Of a DNA stretch of 64,000 nucleotides, positions 49,459 through 58,017 are shown in pieces. The notes below the pieces were generated by a model. The model saw only the letters and a list, made by a program, of their open reading frames with translations. It did no database searches and was not told the DNA's origin. The DNA is taken from contig NZ_JALJRA010000004.1 in assembly GCF_022968135.1 (NCBI RefSeq), forward strand, positions 199,538-263,537. The letters run 5' to 3'. The DNA comes from Pseudorhizobium tarimense. Lineage in GTDB: Bacteria; Pseudomonadota; Alphaproteobacteria; Rhizobiales; Rhizobiaceae. The stretch's first letter is position 1; each line of letters starts with the position of its first letter. The translations under genes were made by a program, and so were the position numbers.

Positions 49459-50514
49459 TCAAGTGTTCGCCGCCTCGTCGGTGCCTTCGGCACGGACCGC
49501 GAAGCGGACGAGCAGCGGCGGCGCGATGATGTTGGTGAGGAAGGAACGGGTGAACTGGAAGCCCGCGACAATGGCGGCGGCGGCACCGAGCGCCTTGGCG
49601 GAGGCGATCATCTCGCCAAGGCCACCGGGAGCGACACCGAGTGCCAGCGACACGGGCGCGACATCGATGAAGAGGCGCAGGATCGGCACGAACCCGAACA
49701 CCATAATGAGGATGAGCCCGCCGCTGCAGATTATGGCGGCGATTGCAGCCCGCGGTACCCGCGCAAAATCCTCCTTCTTCAGCCGCGCACCGAGCGAAAA
49801 GCCGATGAGAACCTGCGCGCCAACGATCAACCACCCCGGCATGGTGGCGATGGAGACATTCATCGACACCAGCGCGATACCGACCGCCATCGGCATGATG
49901 ACCCACGGGTTCAGCACGCCGAGCTTCGCGGTAACGATCGAGAGTAACAGTCCGCCGAGGACGCATGCGGCGAGCGCCGCAAGACTGGCATGTGGATCGA
50001 CTTCAGCGGCGACGGCACTGCGGTCGATGCCGAAGAGAAAGGGAACCAGGACGACGATCATCACGACGCGCAGCGTGTGCACAACCATGACCACATCCGC
50101 CTGCGCGCCGGTCTCGCGTGCCAGCGAGGCCATTTCCGACATCCCGGCGGGCAGGGTCGAAAGCAGCGCAGTCTTGCGGTCGACGCCGGCGATCTTCTGA
50201 AGGGGAAAGGCGAGAGCCACGCCGAGCGCATTGGCGACGAAGGCGGCGACGATCATCGCCGGGAGGAAGGACCAGAGTTCACCGAGAATGCCGGGGGTCA
50301 GGATTGCCGCCGTCGCGCCGCCGATCAGGAGTTGGCCGAGACGCCTTGCATATTTTGTCTTACCGCCGAGCCCGACGGTGTTGGCATAGACGGCGCTGCC
50401 GACCATGGCGCCGAGGATCCAGGCGAGCGGAATTCCGGTCAGGGACAGGAGCCAACCCACCACGGCCGAGGTGGCGATGCCGCCGGCAAGCGTGAGGTTG
50501 GTCCCAAGGATCAT
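49459..50514 (-). CDS. AbrB-family (putative ammonia monooxygenase) membrane protein
   Basis: 351 residues, about ten hydrophobic segments in two repeats: LTGIPLAWILGAMVGSAVYA near residue 25, LLSTLPAGMSEMASLARETG near 120, VLIGFSLGARLKKEDFARVP and GVAPGGLGEMIASAKALGAA in the second half. Although named AbrB after an old regulator link, the proteins look like transporters. Coupled to the SDR gene upstream by ATGA overlap. Possibly an exporter or importer of a carboxylate in this operon, which is inference. Confidence 0.8.
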   Translation of the reverse strand: MILGTNLTLAGGIATSAVVGWLLSLTGIPLAWILGAMVGSAVYANTVGLGGKTKYARRLGQLLIGGATAAILTPGILGELWSFLPAMIVAAFVANALGVALAFPLQKIAGVDRKTALLSTLPAGMSEMASLARETGAQADVVMVVHTLRVVMIVVLVPFLFGIDRSAVAAEVDPHASLAALAACVLGGLLLSIVTAKLGVLNPWVIMPMAVGIALVSMNVSIATMPGWLIVGAQVLIGFSLGARLKKEDFARVPRAAIAAIICSGGLILIMVFGFVPILRLFIDVAPVSLALGVAPGGLGEMIASAKALGAAAAIVAGFQFTRSFLTNIIAPPLLVRFAVRAEGTDEAANT

Positions 50515-51266
50515 GACAGGTAGGCACCGCCGTTGACATGCAGCGTCTCGCCGGTGACGTAGCGCCCGGCCGCACCAGCAAGGTAGGCGACCGCCTCGGC
50601 GACCTCCTCCGGCTTTCCATGTCGGCCGACGAGGTTCTTGCGGCTGCCGTGGTGCCTCGGCGCCGCTCCGTCATTGCTGATGCGCACCGTCTCGATAAGG
50701 CCCGGTGCGACGCAATTGACGGTCATGCCCTTCGACGAGAGCTCGTGCGCCATGGCCTTCGTCAGCCCCACCACGCCGGCCTTTGCGGTGATGACATGCG
50801 CCCGGTGCGCCGCCCCGGTATGGCCGGTCAATCCGCCGAGATTGATGATCGCCGCCTGGTCGCTTTTCTCCAGGTACTGAAGAGCTGCCTGTGAAACGAG
50901 GAAGACAGCATCGAGCGCAACCCCCATCACCTTGCGCCAGTCAGCATAGGTGATATCCGCGAAGGCGGCTTCGGGCCGGATCGCGGCATTATTGACGACG
51001 ACATCGAGCCTGCCGAAGGCATCTGCCGCCTCCCGCACAACCCTGACCGCTACCTCCGGGTTAGACAGGTCGCCGCTCACCAGAACCGCACGTCGTCCGA
51101 GCGCCTCGACGGCCGCAACCGTCTCGCGGCCGGCAGTCGTGTCGTTCGCCACGTGCACGACGATGTCCGCTCCACGCCCCGCAAGCGCAACGGCAATGGC
51201 CCGGCCGATATTGCGCGAGGCGCCGGTGACAAGGGCGACGCGGCCCTGAAGATCGCTCGTCGTCAT
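50511..51266 (-). CDS. Short-chain dehydrogenase/reductase with altered active site
   Basis: 251 residues. NAD(P)-binding TGASRNIGRAIAVALAGRG and VNNAAIRPEA are intact, and VNCVAPGLIETVR and PEEVAEAVAYLAG are typical. The catalytic YxxxK, however, reads VITAK, with the Tyr position taken by Val and His just before it, and the usual Ser site reads NLGGLTG. It may use a different proton relay or act as a binding protein. ATGA overlaps couple it to both neighbours, the MmgE/PrpD gene and the AbrB gene. Confidence 0.85.
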   Translation of the reverse strand: MTTSDLQGRVALVTGASRNIGRAIAVALAGRGADIVVHVANDTTAGRETVAAVEALGRRAVLVSGDLSNPEVAVRVVREAADAFGRLDVVVNNAAIRPEAAFADITYADWRKVMGVALDAVFLVSQAALQYLEKSDQAAIINLGGLTGHTGAAHRAHVITAKAGVVGLTKAMAHELSSKGMTVNCVAPGLIETVRISNDGAAPRHHGSRKNLVGRHGKPEEVAEAVAYLAGAAGRYVTGETLHVNGGAYLS

Positions 51267-52636
51267 TTCGCAAGCTCCGCAATCATCTCGTGCCCGTACT
51301 GCATTGAGGCTATCCCGTCGCAGACCGCCAACAGCGTCTCCGGATCGCCGTGACCGCCGAACCTGACGTTCGCCCGGAATTTTGCGTCGATTTCGGCCCG
51401 CGTCAGTGGCTCCTCCACTCCGCCGCGCATATGACCTTGTTCTGCCTCCTCGATACGCCCGTCTTCGTATTCGATGCGGATATGACCGGTGAAGGCAGCG
51501 GGATACGGATTGCCTGGGTCTATCTCGAAATCGACGAGCTCGCAGAGGCGTAGCAAATCCGGGTCACGAATGGCCTCCTCGGTGAAATCGCCGAGATTTG
51601 CATGACCGCGGACGAGGCCGAGCGCCACGCCGAAGGGTGTCGAGAACTTTGCGGCATAGGCCGTCGGCGGACGACGCTTCAGCTCGATGGGCTCCCAGAG
51701 GCGATGCACGATCCCCTCCGCCGTCTTGCACACGATGCGCCGGATGCCGTCAAGCGGAACGCCTCTCGCACGCAGCTTCATGGCTACGTCGATATACGGC
51801 TGCACCATTGTCCCGCATGGATAGGGCTTGAAGGTGATGCCATCCATCACGAAGGTTCTTCCGAGGCCATCGAACAGCCTGTCGGTCTTTGGTTCGATCG
51901 ACGGGGCAAACGTCTTGAAGGCACCGTGCGTGCCCTCGAAAACGAGGCGTGGGCCGGAGAAACCCGCCTCCGCCATGGCGACTGCACGGAGGGCAGACTG
52001 CGCTGACCAGCCAGGATGCATGCGCTTCGTCCAGCTTCCGTCGCCGAGATATTCGATGATGCCGGAAGCCATGGAGCCGGCGATGCCTAGAGCATCGACG
52101 ATGACCTTTTCCGAGGCGCCGCGTGCTACCGCGATGCCGAACGTGGCGGCAAACGTACCGAGCACCGCGGTCGGGTGGAAGCCCGCCTTGTGCACCGCCT
52201 TGGGCAGCGTCAGTGCCAGTCGGCAGAGTATCTCGGTCCCGGCGGCGATGCCGAGCATGACCCGGTCGTTGGTGAGATGATACTTCTGAGCGGCGGCAAG
52301 CAGCGCCGGAACGATGACGACGCCGGAATGCACCGGTCCCCCCTCGAACGTATCGTCAAAATCCTCACCATGCGCCGCCGTACCATTGACCAGCGCCGCA
52401 CTCGAAGCCGATATCCTGTCCGCGTGGCCGACAATGATGTGCTCGCCCGGTTCTGCGGCTGCTTTGGCGGCCGCAACATAGTCTGTCTCCCGCGCGGCAA
52501 CGCAGAGGCCGATGATGTCGACCAGGATGTCGCGGCTCTTGGAAAGGGTCGCCGGCGGTAGGTCGTCCGCCCGGAGCGTCGCGCCCCAGGCGGCTAGGCG
52601 CTGCGACACGGAGGCATTGGTGTTGTCATTGCTCAT
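51263..52636 (-). CDS. MmgE/PrpD-family protein (paralogue 2)
   Basis: 457 residues: NGTAAHGEDFDDTFEGGPVH, ILCRLALTLPKAVHKAGFHP, AVLGTFAATFGIAVARGAS, LGDGSWTKRMHPGWSAQSAL, GITFKPYPCGTMVQPYIDVA and SPFGVALGLV-like FSTPFGVALGLVRGH. The KRMHPG motif and overall pattern fit the dehydratase/decarboxylase family, but it is clearly different from paralogue 1 nearby. It starts two bases after the TctA stop and overlaps the SDR start. Substrate unknown; a tricarboxylate or methyl-branched acid is plausible. Confidence 0.85.
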   Translation of the reverse strand: MSNDNTNASVSQRLAAWGATLRADDLPPATLSKSRDILVDIIGLCVAARETDYVAAAKAAAEPGEHIIVGHADRISASSAALVNGTAAHGEDFDDTFEGGPVHSGVVIVPALLAAAQKYHLTNDRVMLGIAAGTEILCRLALTLPKAVHKAGFHPTAVLGTFAATFGIAVARGASEKVIVDALGIAGSMASGIIEYLGDGSWTKRMHPGWSAQSALRAVAMAEAGFSGPRLVFEGTHGAFKTFAPSIEPKTDRLFDGLGRTFVMDGITFKPYPCGTMVQPYIDVAMKLRARGVPLDGIRRIVCKTAEGIVHRLWEPIELKRRPPTAYAAKFSTPFGVALGLVRGHANLGDFTEEAIRDPDLLRLCELVDFEIDPGNPYPAAFTGHIRIEYEDGRIEEAEQGHMRGGVEEPLTRAEIDAKFRANVRFGGHGDPETLLAVCDGIASMQYGHEMIAELAK

Positions 52637-52638
52637 GA

Positions 52639-54153
52639 TCAGCTTTCGGCATTTTCGGAAAAGGTAGAGGAGGGGCGGTGGCGCAGCAACTCGTAGCCGC
52701 GCTTGGCGATCGAGCCGCCGATGAAGAGGAAGGCGAGGACCAGCAGGGCGAGCGAGATCCGGTCATCGACGAAGATCATCAAGTCGTCACCCGACAGCAC
52801 CAGCGAACGACGGAAGTTGCTTTCCACCAGATAACCGAGCACTAGGCCGAGCACGGTCGGCAAGAAGGGGAAGCGCAGCATGCGCATGAAGAACCCGGCC
52901 ACCCCGGCTGCAATCATGATGCCGAGATCGAAGGCCTCGTTGTGGATCGAGTAGATGCCGGAGAGGATCAGGGCGAAGATGAAGGCATTGAGATAAGGCC
53001 GCGGCCGGTTGACGAGCCAGATGCAGACGGGAAGCATCGCCATGCCGATGACAAGCTGGCCGATCGCTGCCGTAAAGAGGCCGGCGTAGAGACCGTAGAC
53101 CACCTCACCAGATTTCTGGAACAGCATCGGCCCGGGCACGATGCCATGAATCAGGAACCCGCCGAGCAGGATGGCCGTGGAGTTTGAGCCCGGAATGCCA
53201 AAGGAAAGCAGCGGCACAAGCGCGGTTTCGGCGACCGTGTTGTTCGCGGTCTCGGGTGCGGCGATGCCTTCCGGGGAACCCTTGCCAAACTCCTCCGGAT
53301 GGCGCGACCAGCGACGAGCCTCATTGTAGGACATGAAGGAGGCGATCGTACCGCCGGCGCCCGGCATGACCCCTTCGAAGGTGCCGATGCCGTTGCCGAT
53401 CAGTTGCGCCGGGATGAGCCGCTTGGCGAGCGGCCAGTCAGGAAACTGAATACGCGGCCGAGACGTCACGCGGTCGTCCTTGCCGCGCCGGGAAGCCTGC
53501 ACCAGAAGCTCGCTCATCGCAAAAAGGCCTACCATGATCATCACGGGCTCGATGCCGCCGAGCAGTTCAGCCGATCCAAAGGTGAAGCGGGTGCCTCCGG
53601 TCACGGGATCACTGCCGATGGTGGCGATGATGAGGCCAAGCATTGCGGCGATCAGGCCCTTGACGAGATTTTCCCCGGACAGCGTTGCGATGACCGAGAG
53701 TCCGAGAATGCCAAGCGCGAAATAGGCCATGGGCGTGAAGGCGAGTGCCACCTGCGCCAGCGGGCCGGAGAGCGTCATCAGCATGGCGAGCCCGAAGAGG
53801 CTGCCGATCACGCCGGAATAAAGCGAAATGCCAAGCGCCAGCCCCGCCTTGCCTTGGCGGTTCATCTCGTAACCGTCAATGACGGTTGCCGCCGCCGCAT
53901 TGGTGCCGGGAGTGCGGATAAGGATCGCCGGGACGGAACCACCGTATTCGGCACCGATATAGGTGGAGGCGAGCAGCACGATCGCGCTCGTCGGGTCCAG
54001 CGTATAGGTGAAGGGCAGAAGCAGCGCCATCGTGATCGATGGCGAGATGCCGGGCAGAGAGCCGCCCATGATGCCCCAGGTGACGCCGATCAGGGCCGCA
54101 AGGATTACGTTCCATTCGAGCAGGAAGGCGGCGGTATGAGTGAGCGTTTCCAT
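52639..54153 (-). CDS. tctA: TctA large membrane subunit, tripartite tricarboxylate transporter (system 2)
   Basis: 504 residues with about eleven hydrophobic segments: GVTWGIMGGSLPGISPSITM near residue 25, SVPAILIRTPGTNAAAATVI, GTFEGVMPGAGGTIASFMSY, SPEGIAAPETANNTVAETAL and LLSFGIPGSNSTAILLGGFL. It is the carboxylate-translocating subunit, encoded downstream of its TctC and TctB partners. Its placement with itaconate-type genes suggests a branched or C5 dicarboxylate substrate. Confidence 0.9.
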   Translation of the reverse strand: METLTHTAAFLLEWNVILAALIGVTWGIMGGSLPGISPSITMALLLPFTYTLDPTSAIVLLASTYIGAEYGGSVPAILIRTPGTNAAAATVIDGYEMNRQGKAGLALGISLYSGVIGSLFGLAMLMTLSGPLAQVALAFTPMAYFALGILGLSVIATLSGENLVKGLIAAMLGLIIATIGSDPVTGGTRFTFGSAELLGGIEPVMIMVGLFAMSELLVQASRRGKDDRVTSRPRIQFPDWPLAKRLIPAQLIGNGIGTFEGVMPGAGGTIASFMSYNEARRWSRHPEEFGKGSPEGIAAPETANNTVAETALVPLLSFGIPGSNSTAILLGGFLIHGIVPGPMLFQKSGEVVYGLYAGLFTAAIGQLVIGMAMLPVCIWLVNRPRPYLNAFIFALILSGIYSIHNEAFDLGIMIAAGVAGFFMRMLRFPFLPTVLGLVLGYLVESNFRRSLVLSGDDLMIFVDDRISLALLVLAFLFIGGSIAKRGYELLRHRPSSTFSENAES

Positions 54154-54173
54154 AGGTTAGAACTCCGGGACGG

Positions 54174-54665
54174 TCAGAGGCCGAGGCTGGCAAGAAGACC
54201 GGACGGCATGCGCACGCCCAGAACGATGACGAACATCACCCAGAGGAAGATGGCGCCGAACACCGCAACCGCGACGACACGCCCCTTGTTGCCGGCGCCC
54301 AGATAAAGCGCGGTCACCAGAAGCAGGACGGCAACGGACAGCAGGTATCCCAGCGTCTCGATCACGAAGATGTAGCCGAGGCCGATCGCGAGCAGGCCGG
54401 CAGCGAAGGCAACTTTACGCCCCTGCCCGTCCCATTCACCTTTTTCTTCCGAAGAAACGTCGGCTGTCGCCAGGCGCGACGCAAGCAGCGCCTGGATCGT
54501 TAGCACCGCACCGAGTCCAACGAGGAGCCAGCCGTAGAGACGCGGCAGGCCTCCGGGCCCCATGCTGTCGTCCAGCGCGCTGCTGCGCAACTGATAGGCA
54601 AAGAACAGATAAACGGCACCGATAGCGATTGACGCGACACCGCCGACGAAGTCCCGGGTTAGCAT
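54174..54665 (-). CDS. tctB: TctB small membrane subunit (system 2)
   Basis: 163 residues, four hydrophobic segments: GGVASIAIGAVYLFFAYQLR near the N-terminus, PGGLPRLYGWLLVGLGAVLT, KVAFAAGLLAIGLGYIFVIE and VAVAVFGAIFLWVMFVIVLG. This matches the TctB family. It lies 20 bases before tctA and 98 bases after tctC, the usual order. Confidence 0.85.
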   Translation of the reverse strand: MLTRDFVGGVASIAIGAVYLFFAYQLRSSALDDSMGPGGLPRLYGWLLVGLGAVLTIQALLASRLATADVSSEEKGEWDGQGRKVAFAAGLLAIGLGYIFVIETLGYLLSVAVLLLVTALYLGAGNKGRVVAVAVFGAIFLWVMFVIVLGVRMPSGLLASLGL

Positions 54666-54763
54666 GAAAGCCTCACATGGAAGACAGGGCGCAATTATGG
54701 ACTAGGCGAGTAGTGGAGGCGGCACGCTCCAAGGACCCACGCCGCATCCGAAATCACGATGGC

Positions 54764-55717
54764 CTATTCAATGACGCCGGTCTCTTTCAGGAAGCCTTCC
54801 GTCTCGGCGCCAAACGTCTCGATGAACTTGACATAGTCGGCATGCGGAATGAACTCGGCTCGCAGATTGGCGCCTTCGTAGGCTTCCTTGTATTTCGGGT
54901 CCGCCAGCACCTTCTGAGTGGCGGCTTCCCAGGCGGCTACCACATCGTCCGGCAGTCCCTTCGGCCCCGCCAGACCGCGGAACTTGCGCACCACCACGTC
55001 GTAGCCCGTTTCCTTGACGGTCGGTACTTCCGGGAACGCATCGAGGCGCTTGTCGCTGAAGGTGGCCAGTAACCGGAGCTCGCCGGCTTCGATTTGCGAC
55101 TGAATTTCCTGCACCTCGCCTACGCCAATCTGCAGCGTGCCGTTCAGGACGTTGATCATCATGTCGCCGCCGCCTTCATGCGTGACCACGGCGGCATTGA
55201 CGCCCGACGCCGCCTTCAACTGCTCCAGTGCTTGGCGCTCCAACGATGCGGGATTTGCGGCGCCCCACTGGCCGCGGCCGTCGCGGGCATATTGGATGAC
55301 GTCCTCGAGCGTCTTGAACTCGCTCTTGGCCGACGTGTAGATGACTTCGGGGTCAATGAAGAAGTTCACCAGCGGCTCCAGGTCGGTATATTTGTACTCC
55401 GGATCGGAGAGCAGCGAGGTGTAGATGAAGGTCGGCGTCGTCGCATAGAACATGGAGCCGTCCGCAGGCGCCTGCGCAAGCTGCGCCATCGCCTTTGCGC
55501 CTGAGCCGCCACTGACATTTTCCACGATTACGTTCGCGCCGAGATAGGGCGCCAGGTAGCGGGACAGTTCTCGGAGAAAGACGTCACTGCCACCGCCGGG
55601 GCTGGAGTGGGTGATGAGCGTCACAGTGTCTACAGGATATTCCTGAGCCTGAGCCGAGTTCAGACCGCCTGCCCAAACGACAGCGGCTACTGCGGAGACG
55701 AGATGCAGTTTGTTCAT
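54764..55717 (-). CDS. tctC: TctC-family periplasmic carboxylate-binding protein (system 2)
   Basis: 317 residues. Signal peptide of about 23 residues ending in NSAQAQ; mature features LITHSSPGGGSDVFLRELSR, VENVSGGSGAKAMAQLAQAP, FPEVPTVKETGYDVVVRKFR. First gene of a long minus-strand group reaching to 43881. The start ATG 55717 follows GGAGGATTTCACCA; the longer upstream frame crosses the promoter and is not credible. A candidate operator lies about 110 bases upstream. Confidence 0.88.
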   Translation of the reverse strand: MNKLHLVSAVAAVVWAGGLNSAQAQEYPVDTVTLITHSSPGGGSDVFLRELSRYLAPYLGANVIVENVSGGSGAKAMAQLAQAPADGSMFYATTPTFIYTSLLSDPEYKYTDLEPLVNFFIDPEVIYTSAKSEFKTLEDVIQYARDGRGQWGAANPASLERQALEQLKAASGVNAAVVTHEGGGDMMINVLNGTLQIGVGEVQEIQSQIEAGELRLLATFSDKRLDAFPEVPTVKETGYDVVVRKFRGLAGPKGLPDDVVAAWEAATQKVLADPKYKEAYEGANLRAEFIPHADYVKFIETFGAETEGFLKETGVIE

Positions 55718-55826
55718 TGGTGAAATCCTCCCGGTTTCTGGCCGAACCTCCCGTCCGACCGTTTTTATTTCGCGCTGCACTTCCGGTAGTCCAGTCGCAA
55801 CCAAGCTATTCCCCCTCATTGTAAAG

Positions 55827-55836
55827 TGTCAACAAT
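55827..55836 (-). promoter_or_regulatory. Candidate GntR-type operator upstream of tctC (system 2)
   Basis: On the minus strand this reads ATTGTTGACA, sharing the TTGTnGACA core with three other intergenic sites at 57041, 62862 and 62997. The core includes a TTGACA that could also serve as a -35 element, so the factor would compete with RNA polymerase. A further ATTGT on the plus strand at 55818-55822 gives a wider inverted repeat. Confidence 0.5.
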
Positions 55837-55869
55837 ATTTCTGAGAAAGAATGAGCTGACCATCCTTCG

Positions 55870-56985
55870 CTAATCGAGGGGCACGCGCGTCTCGCGGAAC
55901 GCATCCTGGTCGAGCGTTAGCCCGAGGCCCGAACGGTTCGGTATCTCAATGAAGCCGTCCTTCGGCTTCGGCGCATCCGTGAAAAGCGTCTCGCCGACGG
56001 CGACCATGCCAAGGTGCCATTCGACGATCCAACCGTTCATCATCCCGGCCAGAAGATGCATGTTGAAGAGCGGCCATCCGCCGCCGTTAGCTATCGGCAT
56101 ATTGTAAATCTGGGCGAGATGGGCAATCTTGCGGGCTTCGGTATAGCCGCCACAATAGGTGACGTTCGGCTGCAGGATATCGAGCGCCTGATGCTCGACG
56201 AACTCGCGCATGCGCCATCGGTGCCCTTCCATCTGGCCGGCTGCCAACGGTATTTTGGTCGAGCGGCGGAGGTCAGCCAAGGCCCTTGCATCGTTCTGCG
56301 TCAGGGGCTCCTCGAACCAGGTTATCCGACAATCTTCGATCTCCCGGCAAAGGTACTTTGCATCGACGGGGTTGAAGAGATAGTTCGCATCAATCATGAG
56401 GTCGATGTCATGGCCTACTGCTTCGCGGATCGCCCTCACCCGCCGGACATCCTCCCGCCAGCCGCCCTTGTCGACCGCCACGACTGATTTCAGCGCTCGG
56501 AAACCATTGGAAACATGAAGTTTGGCGGCTTCGCCGAGAAGATCCACGTCATATTGTGGAAAGCCGAAGGTGACATAGCAGGGTAGCTTGTCGCGCGCGC
56601 CCCCGAGCATTGCGGCGATCGAGCGGCCTTCCGCCTTGCCAATGATGTCCCAGAGCGCGATATCGAGACAGGAGAGCGCCATCGAGATGGTACCGCTCAT
56701 CGCGCGCGGGTTGAGCTTCTGCCAGACCCGCTGGTGGATCTTCTCGAGATCGCGCACATCCATGCCCTTGACGCAGGGAAGCACGTGCTGTTCCAGGGCC
56801 ACAATGACCGCGCGGGACAGGAAGTGGCCGGTGAGCCCGTAGCCGACGATACCCTCATCCGTCTCAACCTGGCAGAAGACGAAATGCGTCTGCTCCTCGC
56901 GGCCATAGCCTTGCACACGCCCCTCCAGGAGCGGGATCTCAATCGAGAAACCGTGAAGACTGGCCCTGATGTCCTGAATGATCAT
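55870..56985 (-). CDS. Enolase-superfamily (mandelate racemase/muconate lactonizing type) protein
   Basis: 371 residues. Capping domain in the first 120 residues, then the barrel. Metal-site Asp in LMIDANYLFNP and Glu in TWFEEPLTQND are present, but the third ligand position reads AAGQMEG instead of AGE, and the general-base histidine region reads IANGGGWPLF. A lysine is kept in FRALKSVVAV, but only one of the usual KxK pair. It probably acts on a sugar acid or dicarboxylate with a modified mechanism. Divergent from the hydrolase-rhodanese pair across a shared operator. Confidence 0.8.
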   Translation of the reverse strand: MIIQDIRASLHGFSIEIPLLEGRVQGYGREEQTHFVFCQVETDEGIVGYGLTGHFLSRAVIVALEQHVLPCVKGMDVRDLEKIHQRVWQKLNPRAMSGTISMALSCLDIALWDIIGKAEGRSIAAMLGGARDKLPCYVTFGFPQYDVDLLGEAAKLHVSNGFRALKSVVAVDKGGWREDVRRVRAIREAVGHDIDLMIDANYLFNPVDAKYLCREIEDCRITWFEEPLTQNDARALADLRRSTKIPLAAGQMEGHRWRMREFVEHQALDILQPNVTYCGGYTEARKIAHLAQIYNMPIANGGGWPLFNMHLLAGMMNGWIVEWHLGMVAVGETLFTDAPKPKDGFIEIPNRSGLGLTLDQDAFRETRVPLD

Positions 56986-57040
56986 GAGAAACGCCTCCCC
57001 TCCCCGTGAAGCAATGCAGGCATTGTCTAGCCCATTTCAG

Positions 57041-57054
57041 TATTGTAGACAATA
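57041..57054. promoter_or_regulatory. Perfect inverted-repeat operator (GntR type) between the enolase and hydrolase genes
   Basis: TATTGTAGACAATA has six-base arms that are exact complements around AG. This is the classic FCD-type GntR operator form (TTGTnnACAA). An additional half site ATTGTCTA lies at 57022-57029. Only 87 bases separate the two divergent genes, so one bound factor could control both. Confidence 0.65.
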
Positions 57055-57072
57055 AACAAACGGAGGGATTCG

Positions 57073-58017
57073 ATGATGACTGCCGCTGAAATGCCGGCGC
57101 TCACGCAGAGCGCCAGACTGATGGACGGGTTCAGGCACGAGATGGTCAAGACATCCGGCGCCGAAATCAGGGTCGCCGTCGCCGGCAACGGGCCGCCCCT
57201 CCTACTGATCCACGGCAACCCACTCACCCATGTAAGCTGGCACAAGATCGCCCCCGCACTCGCGAAGACATTTACAGTGATTGCACCTGACCTGCGCGGC
57301 TACGGCGACAGCTCCAAGCCAGCCGGAGGCGAGGAACATGCCGCCTACACGTTCCGCGCCATGGGGGAAGACAATTTTGAAGTCATGAACTATTTTGGCT
57401 TCGACCGCTTCCAGATCGCCGGTCATGACCGCGGCGCGCGGGTGGGGTTTAGAATGGCGCTGGATCGGCCGGAGCGCGTCGAGCGGCTGGCCGCCCTTGA
57501 TATCGTACCGACGCATCACGTGCTTACCAACGTCACGCTCGGCTGGGGGCTGGAAAGCTACCACTGGTTCTTCATGGCGCAGAAAGCACCCTTCCCGGAG
57601 AGGCTGATCTGCGCCGACCTCGAATATTACATCCGCTACAAGCTGAACAAGAAGGACGTCGGTCTTGAGATCTTCACGCCGGACGCCATGGCCGAGTATG
57701 TCCGCTGCACGACCCCCGAGCAGATCCACGCGGTGTGCGAGGACTACCGCGCAACGGTGACGCTCGATCTCGCCATGGACAAGGCCGCCTACGGCAAGCG
57801 CCGGATCGCGTGCCCGGTCATGGTCATCTGGGGCACCAACAGCCATTGCGGCCGCCATTTCAAGCCTGTCGAGGCCTGGAGCGAATGGGCTGACGACCTC
57901 CGCGGTTTTGGTATCCCCACGGGCCACTATCCGACCGAGCATCGCCCGGACATCGTCTACCCCCTGTTCTGGGACTTCTTCACAGGGCGCGAGCCGAGTT
58001 GGAATGAAGCGTCATGA
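57073..58017 (+). CDS. Alpha/beta hydrolase resembling fluoroacetate/haloacetate dehalogenases
   Basis: 314 residues. LLLIHGNPLTHVSWHKI forms the oxyanion region, AGHDRGARVGFRMALDRPER gives nucleophile Asp119 with Arg120 and Arg123, YHWFF places His164-Trp165 in the halide-pocket position of fluoroacetate dehalogenases, CEDYRA supplies the pocket tyrosine, and the C-terminal PTGHYPTEH the catalytic histidine. These residues together favour a dehalogenase-type enzyme over an ordinary esterase or epoxide hydrolase, though the native substrate may differ. GGAGGG precedes the start. The stop overlaps the next gene's start (ATGA), so the pair is coupled. Confidence 0.78.
   Translation: MMTAAEMPALTQSARLMDGFRHEMVKTSGAEIRVAVAGNGPPLLLIHGNPLTHVSWHKIAPALAKTFTVIAPDLRGYGDSSKPAGGEEHAAYTFRAMGEDNFEVMNYFGFDRFQIAGHDRGARVGFRMALDRPERVERLAALDIVPTHHVLTNVTLGWGLESYHWFFMAQKAPFPERLICADLEYYIRYKLNKKDVGLEIFTPDAMAEYVRCTTPEQIHAVCEDYRATVTLDLAMDKAAYGKRRIACPVMVIWGTNSHCGRHFKPVEAWSEWADDLRGFGIPTGHYPTEHRPDIVYPLFWDFFTGREPSWNEAS

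Noticed and set aside
53299..54306. 335-codon plus-strand frame opposite tctA (system 2)
   Set aside because: Antisense of a hydrophobic membrane gene, which typically leaves a long charged open frame.
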